Program-made: the position numbers and the translations under genes
Shown here: positions 1 to 6,039 of the stretch, in pieces
How positions within the stretch are numbered: the first letter of the stretch is position 1
Layout of the letters: every line of letters begins with the position of its first letter
Source of the DNA: a bacterium
GTDB taxonomy: Bacteria; Bacillota_I; Bacilli_A; Acholeplasmatales; JAEDCM01
Reading direction: 5' to 3'
DNA length: 7,833 nt
Assembly (NCBI GenBank): GCA_024695185.1
Contig: JAILIR010000141.1
Location: 1 to 7,833 of the forward strand
The notes under the pieces: generated by a model
Seen by the model: the letters and a program-made list of their open reading frames with translations, nothing else
Databases searched by the model: none
What the model was told of the DNA's origin: nothing

Positions 1-1389
1 TTCAAGTTAGCACCATCATTAACACTAGGATGTGGATCATGGGGTGGTAACTCAGTATCAGAAAACGTAGGAATTAAGCATTTATTAAATATTAAGACAG
101 TTGCTGAAAGGAGAGAGAATATGCTTTGGTTTAGAGCACCTGAAAAGGTATACTTAAAGAAGGGTTGTCTACCTGTTGCCCTTGATGAATTAAAAACAGT
201 TATGAACAAGAAAAAGGCATTTATTGTTACTGACCAATTCTTATTTAAGAGTGGAGCAACAAAGCCTATTACTGATAAATTAGATGAAATGGGTATTCCA
301 CATGCTACATTCTTCAATGTTGCACCAGACCCAACACTTGCTTGTGCAAAAGAAGGTTTACAACAATTAAAAGCATTTGAACCAGATGTAATCATCGCTC
401 TTGGTGGTGGTTCTGCTATGGATGCTGGTAAGATTATGTGGATGATGTATGAGCATCCAGAAGCTGACTTCATGGATATGGCTATGAGATTTATGGATAT
501 CAGAAAGAGAGTTTATACTTTCCCTAAGATGGGTGAAAAAGCATACTTCATCGCTATCCCTACTTCTGCTGGTACAGGTTCAGAAGTTACACCATTTGCT
601 GTTATCACTGATGAAAAGACAGGAATTAAATATCCATTAGCTGATTATGAATTAATGCCTAAGATGGCAATCGTAGATGCTGATTTCCATATGACAGCTC
701 CTCGTGGCTTAACAGCTGCTTCAGGTATCGATGCTGTTACACATGCTCTAGAAGCAATCGCTAGTATGATGGCTACTCCTTATACTGATGGTTTAGCTAT
801 TGAAGCATTAAACAAAATATTTAGATATTTACCAGATGCATACAACAATGGATTAAATGATCCAATTGCTAGAGAAGAAATGGCTAATGCAGCTACAATG
901 GCTGGTATGGCATTCGCTAATGCATTCTTAGGTGTATGTCACTCAATGGCACATAAATTAGGTTCATTCCATCACCTACCTCATGGTGTTGCTAATGCCT
1001 TAATGATTGATGAAGTATTAAGATTTAATGCTGAAGAAACTCCAGCTAAGATGGGTACATTCCCTCAATATGATCATCCAAAAACTCTTGAAAGATATGC
1101 TATGGTTGCTACCGCTCTTGGCTTAAAGGGTAAGACAGATGAAGATAAGTTAGAAGCTTTAATTAAGGCTATCGATGAATTAAAGGCTACTGTTGGAATC
1201 AAACCTACAATCAAAGATTGGAATGTTGATGAACAAGATTTCTTAAATAGATTAGATGCTATGTGCGAACAAGCATTCGATGATCAATGTACAGGAGCTA
1301 ACCCAAGATATCCATTAATTAGCGAAATTAAGACAATGTACTTAAATGCTTACTATGGTAAGAAAGATGGTTCTTGGAACAAGAAATAA
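1..1389 (+). CDS. adhE: Bifunctional acetaldehyde-CoA/alcohol dehydrogenase AdhE, C-terminal part (5' end outside window)
   Basis: The frame is open from base 1, so the gene enters from the left; 462 residues are visible. The first 40 ([17 protein letters not shown], then [14 protein letters not shown]) are the end of the aldehyde dehydrogenase half and the linker. The rest is the group III, iron-dependent alcohol dehydrogenase half. In visible numbering, GGGS at 135-138 is the NAD-binding turn, and Asp244, His248, His314 and His328 match the four iron ligands of E. coli AdhE (D653, H657, H723, H737). The CHSMAHKLG and [16 protein letters not shown] blocks are characteristic. By that alignment about 409 N-terminal residues, including the acylating aldehyde dehydrogenase core, lie upstream. 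The enzyme reduces acetyl-CoA to ethanol via acetaldehyde and regenerates NAD in fermentation; family members form spirosome filaments. The ATG at 121 is internal, although an SD-like GGAGAG precedes it. The gene ends at a bidirectional terminator. Confidence 0.96.
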   Translation, partial: FKLAPSLTLGCGSWGGNSVSENVGIKHLLNIKTVAERRENMLWFRAPEKVYLKKGCLPVALDELKTVMNKKKAFIVTDQFLFKSGATKPITDKLDEMGIPHATFFNVAPDPTLACAKEGLQQLKAFEPDVIIALGGGSAMDAGKIMWMMYEHPEADFMDMAMRFMDIRKRVYTFPKMGEKAYFIAIPTSAGTGSEVTPFAVITDEKTGIKYPLADYELMPKMAIVDADFHMTAPRGLTAASGIDAVTHALEAIASMMATPYTDGLAIEALNKIFRYLPDAYNNGLNDPIAREEMANAATMAGMAFANAFLGVCHSMAHKLGSFHHLPHGVANALMIDEVLRFNAEETPAKMGTFPQYDHPKTLERYAMVATALGLKGKTDEDKLEALIKAIDELKATVGIKPTIKDWNVDEQDFLNRLDAMCEQAFDDQCTGANPRYPLISEIKTMYLNAYYGKKDGSWNKK

Positions 1390-1398
1390 ATAAAAAAT

Positions 1399-1430
1399 AA
1401 CCGAAGGTAAATCCTTCGGTTTTTCTTTTA
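1399..1430 (+). terminator. Bidirectional intrinsic terminator between adhE and the XRE/zinc-ribbon gene
   Basis: A 9-bp stem, AACCGAAGG (1399-1407) with CCTTCGGTT (1413-1421), closes a 5-nt TAAAT loop and is followed by TTTCTTTT on the plus strand. On the minus strand the same hairpin is followed by a T-run (complement of 1392-1397). It can therefore stop adhE transcription and that of the converging gene ending at 1443. Confidence 0.9.
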
Positions 1431-1442
1431 TCTAAGCCGTTT

Positions 1443-1892
1443 TTAATTGTTCATATTTTTCCAATAATTTAAATTTGGAAGCATATTTTTCAAGTATTCT
1501 TTAACTTGTTCTTCGCTAAATTGTTCATTAGCTATATGAGGAACGCATACCCTAATTAAATCATCCATGTTGTGATAAGTGTACTTCCCATCATTATAAC
1601 ACCACATACAATAATCTTCATTGAAATCACCATTAGGTTCTCTACTTATTAATGAATCTTCTAATGGCATTCCACAGCACTGACATATTAACTTTCTAGG
1701 AGATCCTAGTAAAGTATTGATTGAAACATTATAATATTTTGATAATAGTTTTAATGTTTCGGTATTTGGAATTGTCTCACCTGTTTCCCAGCGCGATACT
1801 GCTTGTCTTGTAACAAATAATTCTTTAGCAAGTTCTTCTTGTGATATTCCTTTATTACATCTAAGTTTTAATAATACATCTTTTGTTTCCAT
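1443..1892 (-). CDS. XRE-family helix-turn-helix protein with C-terminal zinc ribbon
   Basis: A 149-residue protein in two parts. Residues 4-62 form an XRE/HTH_3 DNA-binding domain, with SQEELAKELFVTRQAVSRWE covering the helix-turn-helix. Residues 69-149 form a small zinc-binding module: CQCCGMPL (C70, C73), a linker, then DYCMWCYNDGKY (C95, C98), followed by a short helical tail. This resembles the 'putative zinc ribbon' family (zf-ribbon_2) often found alone or fused to HTH domains. It is probably a cytoplasmic transcription regulator; its target and any metal or redox sensing role are unknown. Start choice: an earlier in-frame ATG at 1898 lies 1 nt from the GGAG of the ribosome binding site, too close. 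The ATG at 1892 lies 7 nt away, so I chose it. The gene is 110 nt downstream of rplS, separated by a terminator, and so is likely its own unit. Confidence 0.85.
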   Translation of the reverse strand: METKDVLLKLRCNKGISQEELAKELFVTRQAVSRWETGETIPNTETLKLLSKYYNVSINTLLGSPRKLICQCCGMPLEDSLISREPNGDFNEDYCMWCYNDGKYTYHNMDDLIRVCVPHIANEQFSEEQVKEYLKNMLPNLNYWKNMNN

Positions 1893-1898
1893 AATCAT

Positions 1899-1906
1899 TC
1901 TCCTTT
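1899..1906 (-). promoter_or_regulatory. Ribosome binding site fixing the XRE/zinc-ribbon start
   Basis: The minus strand reads AAAGGAGA here. GGAG is 7 nt from the ATG at 1892 but only 1 nt from the ATG at 1898, which favours the downstream start (protein beginning METKD rather than MIMETKD). Confidence 0.7.
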
Positions 1907-1916
1907 ACAATTTTAT

Positions 1917-1947
1917 TTTATAACGAATTAAATGATTTTAAAAGCAA
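1917..1947 (-). promoter_or_regulatory. Weak candidate promoter for the XRE/zinc-ribbon gene
   Basis: The minus strand has TTGCTT (complement of 1942-1947) and TATAAA (complement of 1917-1922) 19 nt apart; shifting the -10 to TTATAA gives 18. The spacing is long and the -35 imperfect, so this is tentative. The preceding rplS terminator makes a separate promoter likely. Confidence 0.3.
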
Positions 1948-1965
1948 TTGGTTGTTGCTATATAG

Positions 1966-1996
1966 GTAAAATAAAAGGAGGCCCGTTAAGTCCTCC
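1966..1996 (-). terminator. Intrinsic terminator after rplS
   Basis: On the minus strand GGAGG (complement of 1992-1996) pairs with CCTCC (complement of 1977-1981), with two further inner pairs after a mismatch. TTTTATTTTA follows. It lies 7 nt beyond the rplS stop codon. Confidence 0.75.
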
Positions 1997-2002
1997 ACTT
2001 TA

Positions 2003-2365
2003 TTATCGACGTTCTTTGATTCTAGCTGCTTTAGCAGATAATGTTCTAATGTAGTTAAGCTTAGCTCTTCTAACTAGACCACGTCTTACGACTTCAATCT
2101 TAGCAACCATTGGTGAATGAATTGGGAATGTTCTTTCAACACCTACACCGTAGCTAATCTTTCTAACAGTATAAGTTTCTGAGATTCCTCCACCTTGTTT
2201 TTTGATTACTAAACCTTCGAATACTTGGATTCTTTCTTTTCCTTTTTCATCCTTAATCTTAACTGATACTTTTACTGTATCTCCTGGACGGAATTGAGGA
2301 ACGTCTTCTTTCATGTATTCTTTAGTAATGTCGTTGATTAATTCTTGACCTTTTAATTTAGCCAT
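2003..2365 (-). CDS. rplS: 50S ribosomal protein L19
   Basis: A 120-residue basic protein matching bacterial L19 along its whole length: [23 protein letters not shown], then [37 protein letters not shown], and the C-terminal [14 protein letters not shown]...RIKERR. L19 belongs to the large ribosomal subunit and sits near the interface with the small subunit. The chosen start (MAKLKGQEL) follows GGAGGTG with suitable spacing. A longer reading from the ATG at 2401 would translate the leader and the ribosome binding site itself, and it adds residues the family lacks. In many Bacillota rplS follows rpsP-rimM-trmD. Here it is transcribed alone from a strong promoter, with its own leader and terminator, back to back with ktrB. 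Confidence 0.97.
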   Translation of the reverse strand: MAKLKGQELINDITKEYMKEDVPQFRPGDTVKVSVKIKDEKGKERIQVFEGLVIKKQGGGISETYTVRKISYGVGVERTFPIHSPMVAKIEVVRRGLVRRAKLNYIRTLSAKAARIKERR

Positions 2366-2373
2366 ACACAAAA

Positions 2374-2380
2374 CACCTCC
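2374..2380 (-). promoter_or_regulatory. rplS ribosome binding site
   Basis: GGAGGTG on the minus strand lies 8 nt before the ATG at 2365. This supports the 120-residue start and excludes the in-frame ATG at 2401, which lies upstream of it. Confidence 0.85.
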
Positions 2381-2441
2381 ATCTTTTTTCACCACATTCA
2401 TAGATAATGATGCATCCAGCGGAATATAGCTTTATACGACA
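2381..2441 (-). ncRNA. rplS 5' leader, candidate L19 autoregulatory leader
   Basis: The predicted transcript has an untranslated leader of about 75 nt before rplS. It contains a C/G-richer block (TTCCGCTGGATGCATC) and a possible hairpin CATT/AATG that can extend through CAT/GTG after a 2-nt bulge. An L19 leader motif is known upstream of rplS in Bacillota; position and size fit, but I cannot confirm the consensus from memory. No terminator-like hairpin with a T-run is seen inside it, so any control would act on translation. Confidence 0.4.
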
Positions 2442-2447
2442 ATAAGT

Positions 2448-2476
2448 ATTTTAACACATTTGACTACTTATATCAA
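2448..2476 (-). promoter_or_regulatory. Sigma-A-type promoter for rplS
   Basis: On the minus strand TTGATA (complement of 2471-2476) and TAAAAT (complement of 2448-2453) are exactly 17 nt apart. The predicted transcription start is near 2441, giving a leader of about 75 nt. Confidence 0.8.
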
Positions 2477-2502
2477 GTATTAATTTTTTATATTTATAAT
2501 TA

Positions 2503-2531
2503 TTGTCTATATGGATAAATTATAGTATAAT
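2503..2531 (+). promoter_or_regulatory. Sigma-A-type promoter for ktrBA
   Basis: TTGTCT (2503-2508) and a perfect TATAAT (2526-2531) are 17 nt apart. The expected start near 2538 falls on the GAGGTG ribosome binding site (2538-2543), 7 nt from the ATG, so the 5' leader would be only about 13 nt. The promoter is divergent from that of rplS. Confidence 0.8.
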
Positions 2532-2550
2532 TTAGACGAGGTGTATTAAT

Positions 2551-3867
2551 ATGAAAACTAAGAAAATACATCCTTACTTCATAATAATATTAACATTTTT
2601 AGGAGTTATTCTAACAGGTACATTCTTTTTAGTATTACCTATATCTGGTGCTCATGGTAAGTCTATTGGCTTTGTAGATTCCTTATTTATGTCTACAAGT
2701 GCTGTATGTGTTACAGGGCTTGGAACTGTAACTATCGCAACGGATTTATCACTGTTTGGCAAAATAATAATGGCCCTACTAATGGAAATAGGAGGATTAT
2801 CTATCTTAACAATAGCTGTCTTCTTCTTTACCATACTTGGTGCAAAGCTTAGTATAAGTAATAAATTCTTACTTAGAGAAGCCTTAAACCAAAGCTCTGT
2901 GAAGGGTTTAACAACATTAGTTATAAAGATTATTATTTGGTCTGCAATTATCCAGTTTATAGGTGTAATATTAAATATGTTTGCCCTAATGCCTTATTTT
3001 GATGGAAATTTCCCTAAGGCACTTGGATACTCTATATTCCATTCCATTGCTTCTTTTAACAATGCAGGCTTTGATGTCTTTGGAAATAATAGTATGATTG
3101 ATTTTAGTAGTAATTTAATACTAAATACATCAACAATGTTTTTAATTATTTTTGGAGGAATTGGATTTATAGTTTTAACAGATGTAGTCAAAAAAAGACG
3201 CTGGAAAAATTTTCAATTACATACTAAATTAGTTTTAATCACAACCATTAGTTTAATATTTAGTGGTGCAATACTAATTAAATTAACTGCATGGACTGAT
3301 ATTACATGGCTACAAGCCTTCTTTACATCAGTTACATCAAGAACAGCTGGCTTTACAACATATGATATGGCTGAGTTAGAAAACCATCCAGCAACTTATG
3401 TTGTTATAATATTCTTAATGTTTATTGGTGCTTCTCCTTGTTCTACAGGTGGAGGAATTAAAACGACAACTCTAGCCATTGCTATAATTGCAACAATGTA
3501 TTATGCTAGAGGAAAGAAAGCTAAGATATTTAAAAGAAAAATTGATGATTCCCAAATATTTAAAGCCTTCGTCTTAATTGGTGTTGGTGTTATAATTATC
3601 GTATTTGGAACATTTGTTGTCTGCGCAGCTCAACCTAGCCTTGGCTTAATGAAGTCTTTATTTGAGGTTGTATCTGCCTTCTCAACTACGGGTTTATCTA
3701 TGGGCATAACTAGTAGTTTAAATACATTTAATAAATTATTCATTTGTTTAATTATGTTTATTGGTCGTTTAGGTCCACTTACAATAATCGGTTTAGTCAA
3801 TAAAAACTGGATGAGTGAATCTAATGAAGAAATACAATATGTCGAAGAGAGTGTGATTATTGGATGA
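2551..3867 (+). CDS. ktrB: Ktr potassium uptake system, ion-translocating membrane subunit KtrB
   Basis: A 438-residue, strongly hydrophobic protein of the TrkH/KtrB superfamily, with the usual length for KtrB. Its four pore-loop repeats each carry a selectivity-filter sequence: VTGLGT (54-59), NNAGFD (170-175), RTAGFTT (264-270) and STTGLSMG (378-385). Between pore loops 3 and 4, GASPCSTGGGIKTTT (293-307) is the gating loop in the membrane. The protein passes K+ (often Na+-coupled) through the cytoplasmic membrane as a dimer seated on a KtrA octameric ring. It begins with ATG 7 nt after GAGGTG. Its TGA stop overlaps the ktrA ATG (ATGA at 3864-3867), so the two are transcribed together and probably translationally coupled. 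The adjacent single-RCK ktrA, rather than a double-domain trkA, supports KtrB over TrkH/TrkG. Confidence 0.94.
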   Translation: MKTKKIHPYFIIILTFLGVILTGTFFLVLPISGAHGKSIGFVDSLFMSTSAVCVTGLGTVTIATDLSLFGKIIMALLMEIGGLSILTIAVFFFTILGAKLSISNKFLLREALNQSSVKGLTTLVIKIIIWSAIIQFIGVILNMFALMPYFDGNFPKALGYSIFHSIASFNNAGFDVFGNNSMIDFSSNLILNTSTMFLIIFGGIGFIVLTDVVKKRRWKNFQLHTKLVLITTISLIFSGAILIKLTAWTDITWLQAFFTSVTSRTAGFTTYDMAELENHPATYVVIIFLMFIGASPCSTGGGIKTTTLAIAIIATMYYARGKKAKIFKRKIDDSQIFKAFVLIGVGVIIIVFGTFVVCAAQPSLGLMKSLFEVVSAFSTTGLSMGITSSLNTFNKLFICLIMFIGRLGPLTIIGLVNKNWMSESNEEIQYVEESVIIG

Positions 3868-4589
3868 AAAAGACATTTATGGTTATTGGACTAGGAAGAT
3901 TCGGTTCCTGTGTCGCAAGAGTATTAGTTAATAATAAATGTGATATTATTGCGATAGACAAAAACGAAAAAAGTGTTAGAGATTTATCTAAAATTGTGAA
4001 TAACTGTGTTATAGCCGATTCAACAAGCTTAAGCGTATTAAGTGATTTAGACGCAAATAAAGTCGATCATGCTGTTGTTGCTATTGGTAATAACCTACAA
4101 GCATCAATTCTTACAGTTATTAACCTTAAAAAATTAGGTGTTAAAAAAATCACTGTTAGAGCTGATGATATCACTTATAAAGAAGTATTTGAAGCACTAG
4201 GTGCTACTGATGTTATCGTACCTGAAGAATCAAGTGCCTTATCACTTGGTAACCAAATCATGAGTGATACAGTTCTAGATTACTATGGTGTAAGTGATGA
4301 CTATGCTATGGTTAAGGTTATTGTTGGTAAATCATTTGTCCCAAAGAACTTAATCGAATTAAATTTAAGATCTTTATTTGATGTAAATATCGTTGGTATT
4401 ACTAGAGATGGCAAGTTCTTCATCCCAAGAGGTACTGATAGTATTAATCCAAAGGATGTTGTCGTTGTAGTAGGTACTAGAGGTAAGATTTCTAAGCTTG
4501 ATGACTTCTTCAATAAGGAACCAGAAGTCAAGAAAGAAAAGGCAAAAGATAAACCAAAAGATAAAGAAAAAGAAAAGGAAAAAAAATAA
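3864..4589 (+). CDS. ktrA: Ktr potassium uptake system, regulatory RCK subunit KtrA
   Basis: A 241-residue cytoplasmic protein. Residues 1 to about 130 form the RCK_N (TrkA_N) Rossmann domain, with GLGRFG (G9, G11, G14) and Asp32 at the end of the second strand; this fold binds NAD(H) or ADP/ATP in the family. Residues about 135-215 form RCK_C (TrkA_C), with NLRSLFDVNIVGITRDG, the subdomain that binds c-di-AMP in studied KtrA proteins. KtrA rings gate KtrB. The start overlaps the ktrB stop, and only a weak GAGAG lies 12 nt upstream, so coupling to ktrB translation is likely. From about residue 219 the protein ends in a Lys/Glu/Asp tail of about 23 residues with repeating K-D and K-E pairs, longer than I expect for KtrA. 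The stop codon lies inside the terminator stem. Confidence 0.93.
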   Translation: MKKTFMVIGLGRFGSCVARVLVNNKCDIIAIDKNEKSVRDLSKIVNNCVIADSTSLSVLSDLDANKVDHAVVAIGNNLQASILTVINLKKLGVKKITVRADDITYKEVFEALGATDVIVPEESSALSLGNQIMSDTVLDYYGVSDDYAMVKVIVGKSFVPKNLIELNLRSLFDVNIVGITRDGKFFIPRGTDSINPKDVVVVVGTRGKISKLDDFFNKEPEVKKEKAKDKPKDKEKEKEKK

Positions 4590-4615
4590 GACTTCGCTTT
4601 GAAGTCTTTTTTTAT
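4588..4615 (+). terminator. Bidirectional intrinsic terminator between ktrA and the AEC gene
   Basis: AAGACTTC (4588-4595) pairs with GAAGTCTT (4601-4608) around a GCTTT loop, followed by five T. On the minus strand the hairpin is followed by A and eight T (complement of 4579-4587). It can end both ktrBA and the converging AEC gene. The 5' arm starts within the ktrA TAA stop. Confidence 0.9.
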
Positions 4616-4654
4616 TTCTAATATTATTTTTAGCCCAAATTTAAAGCTTTTAAT

Positions 4655-5587
4655 CTAAACCAACAAAGTAATCAAAGGCATTGTTAAAATGCATAAAATG
4701 GTGCCACATAATACTAAGCTTGCTGCATCCTCTTGCCCTTCTCCTACCATCTCAGAGAAATTTAGTACTACACTAGCTATTGGAGCACTAGAAAGTATGA
4801 CTAATGCTTGCTTTACAGGTGTATCAATAGGTAGAGCAAATACGAATAGTAGCATGACTAAAGGCATGATTATTTGTTTAATAAAAACAAATATATATGT
4901 CTTATAATTACAGAATACAATTCTTATATTTGTTACAGCTAGCCTCATACCTAGTATTACCATACATAGTGGTGTGGTCATCTTAGCAAGTATGGTAACA
5001 AGTGGGTCTAATCTTGTTGGAACCTTTATACCTAAGAAGAATAAAGGTAGAGCTACATATATAGCTATTATAGATGGATTTAAGAATATCATCTTTAGCT
5101 TTATATATTTTTTATCTAAAGATATGATTAATGATCCAACTGTCCACCCTATTTCATTCATAATTACTAAAAATACAGATGAAATAGCTAGTGCTGTACC
5201 TAAAGATACTTGATTATCCTTAAATACCGCTTCAAGAATAGGAACTCCTAAAAAGCCAACATTACCAAAGCAAGATGCAATAGTATATATTCTATACGCT
5301 ATCTTCTCCTTATACTTCTTTCTAAATAGCAAAATGAATGTTGTTAAGAATAGAGCGAATATTGCTATTATTAATCCTGCGGCTATTAATAATGTTTTAC
5401 CAAGCTCACTTGTATAGGTAGCCTGATTAAAAGAATACAAAATTAATATAGGCTGACAAATATACATCAAAAACTTCGCAAAATCAGGAATTGATTCTTT
5501 TTTTATTAATTTGAATTTAATAATACAAAAACCTACAATCGCATATATCATAATAAGTGCAACTGTTAGAAATGTTTCTAAAAACAT
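4655..5587 (-). CDS. AEC-family transporter (auxin efflux carrier / malate permease-like)
   Basis: A 310-residue protein that is mostly membrane helices, arranged as two groups of about five around a central charged loop (Mem_trans family). Typical blocks in this numbering: CFGNVGFLGVPIL (106-118), NPSIIA (170-175), TTPLCMVILGMRLA (204-217), SSAPIASVVLNFSEM (266-280) and a final CGTILCILTMPL. Bacterial relatives include proposed malate/malonate and oxalate carriers, but substrate cannot be read from sequence. Start: the ATG at 5587 lies 6 nt after GAGGTG. The GTG at 5596 is part of that ribosome binding site and was rejected. The gene has an extended -10 promoter and lies downstream, on the same strand, of the two small-RNA units. 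It converges on ktrA through a shared terminator. Confidence 0.88.
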   Translation of the reverse strand: MFLETFLTVALIMIYAIVGFCIIKFKLIKKESIPDFAKFLMYICQPILILYSFNQATYTSELGKTLLIAAGLIIAIFALFLTTFILLFRKKYKEKIAYRIYTIASCFGNVGFLGVPILEAVFKDNQVSLGTALAISSVFLVIMNEIGWTVGSLIISLDKKYIKLKMIFLNPSIIAIYVALPLFFLGIKVPTRLDPLVTILAKMTTPLCMVILGMRLAVTNIRIVFCNYKTYIFVFIKQIIMPLVMLLFVFALPIDTPVKQALVILSSAPIASVVLNFSEMVGEGQEDAASLVLCGTILCILTMPLITLLV

Positions 5588-5593
5588 ATAAAA

Positions 5594-5599
5594 CACCTC
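5594..5599 (-). promoter_or_regulatory. Ribosome binding site fixing the AEC start
   Basis: GAGGTG on the minus strand lies 6 nt from the ATG at 5587. It contains the GTG that would otherwise extend the frame by three codons, so the ATG is the better start. Confidence 0.8.
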
Positions 5600-5619
5600 G
5601 CATATAACCTCGCATATAA
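5596..5619 (-). repeat. Tandem 12-bp direct repeat in the AEC leader
   Basis: The plus-strand unit CCTCGCATATAA occurs twice with no gap (5596-5607 and 5608-5619). On the minus strand each unit carries GCGAGG, so the repeat duplicates the ribosome-binding-site core. Its distal end touches the -10 box of the gene. Confidence 0.9.
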
Positions 5620-5627
5620 TTATATCA
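5619..5627 (-). promoter_or_regulatory. Extended -10 promoter for the AEC gene
   Basis: The minus strand reads TGATATAAT, a TGn extension plus a perfect TATAAT. The -35 position 17 nt upstream is poor (TTTAAA), as extended -10 promoters tolerate. The predicted start is near 5612, about 25 nt before the ATG. It lies just past the terminator of small RNA A, so the AEC gene need not depend on that transcript. Confidence 0.65.
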
Positions 5628-5644
5628 TAATAATTATATTTTTT

Positions 5645-5680
5645 AAAAAGAAAAATACCAGAGTTGGCGAACTCTGGTAT
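5645..5680 (-). terminator. Intrinsic terminator of small RNA A
   Basis: An 11-bp perfect stem (5655-5665 with 5670-5680; minus-strand arms ATACCAGAGTT and AACTCTGGTAT) closes a CGCC loop and is followed by TTTTCTTTTT. This is a strong terminator. Confidence 0.92.
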
Positions 5681-5799
5681 AAGAATATATAGTTACTGAC
5701 TTAGTCGTCTCTACATCTGCCCCAACATGGCCTTATTTGCATAAGACGATGTAGACGCTTGCTAAACCATTTAAAGAGTAACGTTTACTTCCTTCTTAC
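5645..5799 (-). ncRNA. Structured small RNA A, family not recognised (copy nearer the AEC gene)
   Basis: This is a predicted RNA of about 150 nt between its own promoter and terminator. Minus-strand helices, given as plus coordinates: P1 GTTACT/AGTAAC (5777-5782 with 5692-5697). P2 TTTAG/CTAAG (5762-5766 with 5700-5704). P3 CGTCTACATC with its complement carrying a 2-nt GA bulge (5748-5757 with 5706-5717). P4 GTCTTAT/ATAAGGC (5741-5747 with 5730-5736), capped by GCAA. A 12-nt strand ending GGGGCA (5718-5729) lies on the 3' side between P4 and P3. Copy B has the same helices with different paired bases, which shows selection on structure. The only short frame starting with AUG stops after two codons, so it is not a leader-peptide gene. 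Function is unknown: a stand-alone sRNA is favoured, a cis leader of the AEC gene is possible. Confidence 0.78.
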
Positions 5800-5803
5800 A
5801 AAT

Positions 5804-5832
5804 ATTTTACAATTATCTTACATTTATGTCAA
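5804..5832 (-). promoter_or_regulatory. Promoter of small RNA A
   Basis: On the minus strand consensus TTGACA (complement of 5827-5832) and TAAAAT (complement of 5804-5809) are 17 nt apart. All 29 bases are identical to the copy B promoter. The predicted start is near 5797-5799. Confidence 0.9.
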
Positions 5833-5880
5833 TAGGTTTATTTAAACTTTTTTTAAATTTTTTTAATTATTTTTTAAAAT
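5833..5880 (-). promoter_or_regulatory. A-tract (UP-element-like) region upstream of promoter A
   Basis: The minus strand has successive runs of A and T (AAAAAAA, AAATTT, AATTAAAAAAA) directly upstream of the -35. Such sequence commonly raises promoter output through the RNA polymerase alpha subunit. Inferred from composition only. Confidence 0.5.
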
Positions 5881-6007
5881 CCATTTATTCTTATACTACA
5901 TAGATATAAAAAATGGTATTATAGCTCGATAATTGGCTTTTTTTACTTACGCCAATAGATATAAAAAGCACCAAAAACCGCTTAATAAAGGCATTTATAG
6001 TAATTAT
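5881..6007. other. Spacer between the two small-RNA units, no gene seen
   Basis: This stretch has no credible reading frame with a ribosome binding site. It holds a 13-bp direct repeat ATAGATATAAAAA (5900-5912 and 5955-5967), a 6-bp inverted repeat ATTGGC/GCCAAT around 13 nt (5932-5956), and a loose inverted repeat CCATTT/AAATGG (5881-5916). None looks like a terminator or convincing promoter. Confidence 0.6.
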
Positions 6008-6039
6008 AATAATAAAACTAGGCCTTTTTGGCCTAGTTT
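6008..6039 (-). terminator. Intrinsic terminator of small RNA B
   Basis: A 10-bp perfect stem (6015-6024 with 6030-6039; minus-strand arms AAACTAGGCC and GGCCTAGTTT) closes an AAAAA loop. The T-tract continues as TATTATTAT, so it is interrupted. The stem is GC-rich at the loop end. Confidence 0.85.

Noticed and set aside
121..1389. Stand-alone iron alcohol dehydrogenase starting at ATG 121
   Set aside because: The frame is open to base 1 and the 40 upstream codons encode recognisable AdhE aldehyde-dehydrogenase-end and linker sequence, so this is the C-terminal part of AdhE.
2366..2401. Twelve-residue N-terminal extension of L19 from ATG 2401
   Set aside because: It would translate the GGAGG ribosome binding site and does not resemble L19; the ATG at 2365 has good spacing.
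2652..3191. Two minus-strand reading frames inside ktrB
   Set aside because: They lie opposite a well-supported membrane protein gene and show no family resemblance or ribosome binding site that I can see.
4689..5213. Plus-strand reading frames inside the AEC gene
   Set aside because: They are antisense to a conserved transporter and have no recognisable domain.
5588..5596. GTG start of the AEC gene at 5596
   Set aside because: This GTG is part of the GAGGTG ribosome binding site for the ATG at 5587.
5900..5923. Minus-strand TATAAT (complement of 5918-5923) as a promoter
   Set aside because: No -35-like hexamer or TG extension at suitable spacing.
5947..5994. Fifteen-residue hydrophobic peptide frame on the minus strand between the RNA units
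   Set aside because: No ribosome binding site and no promoter close by; length is expected by chance.
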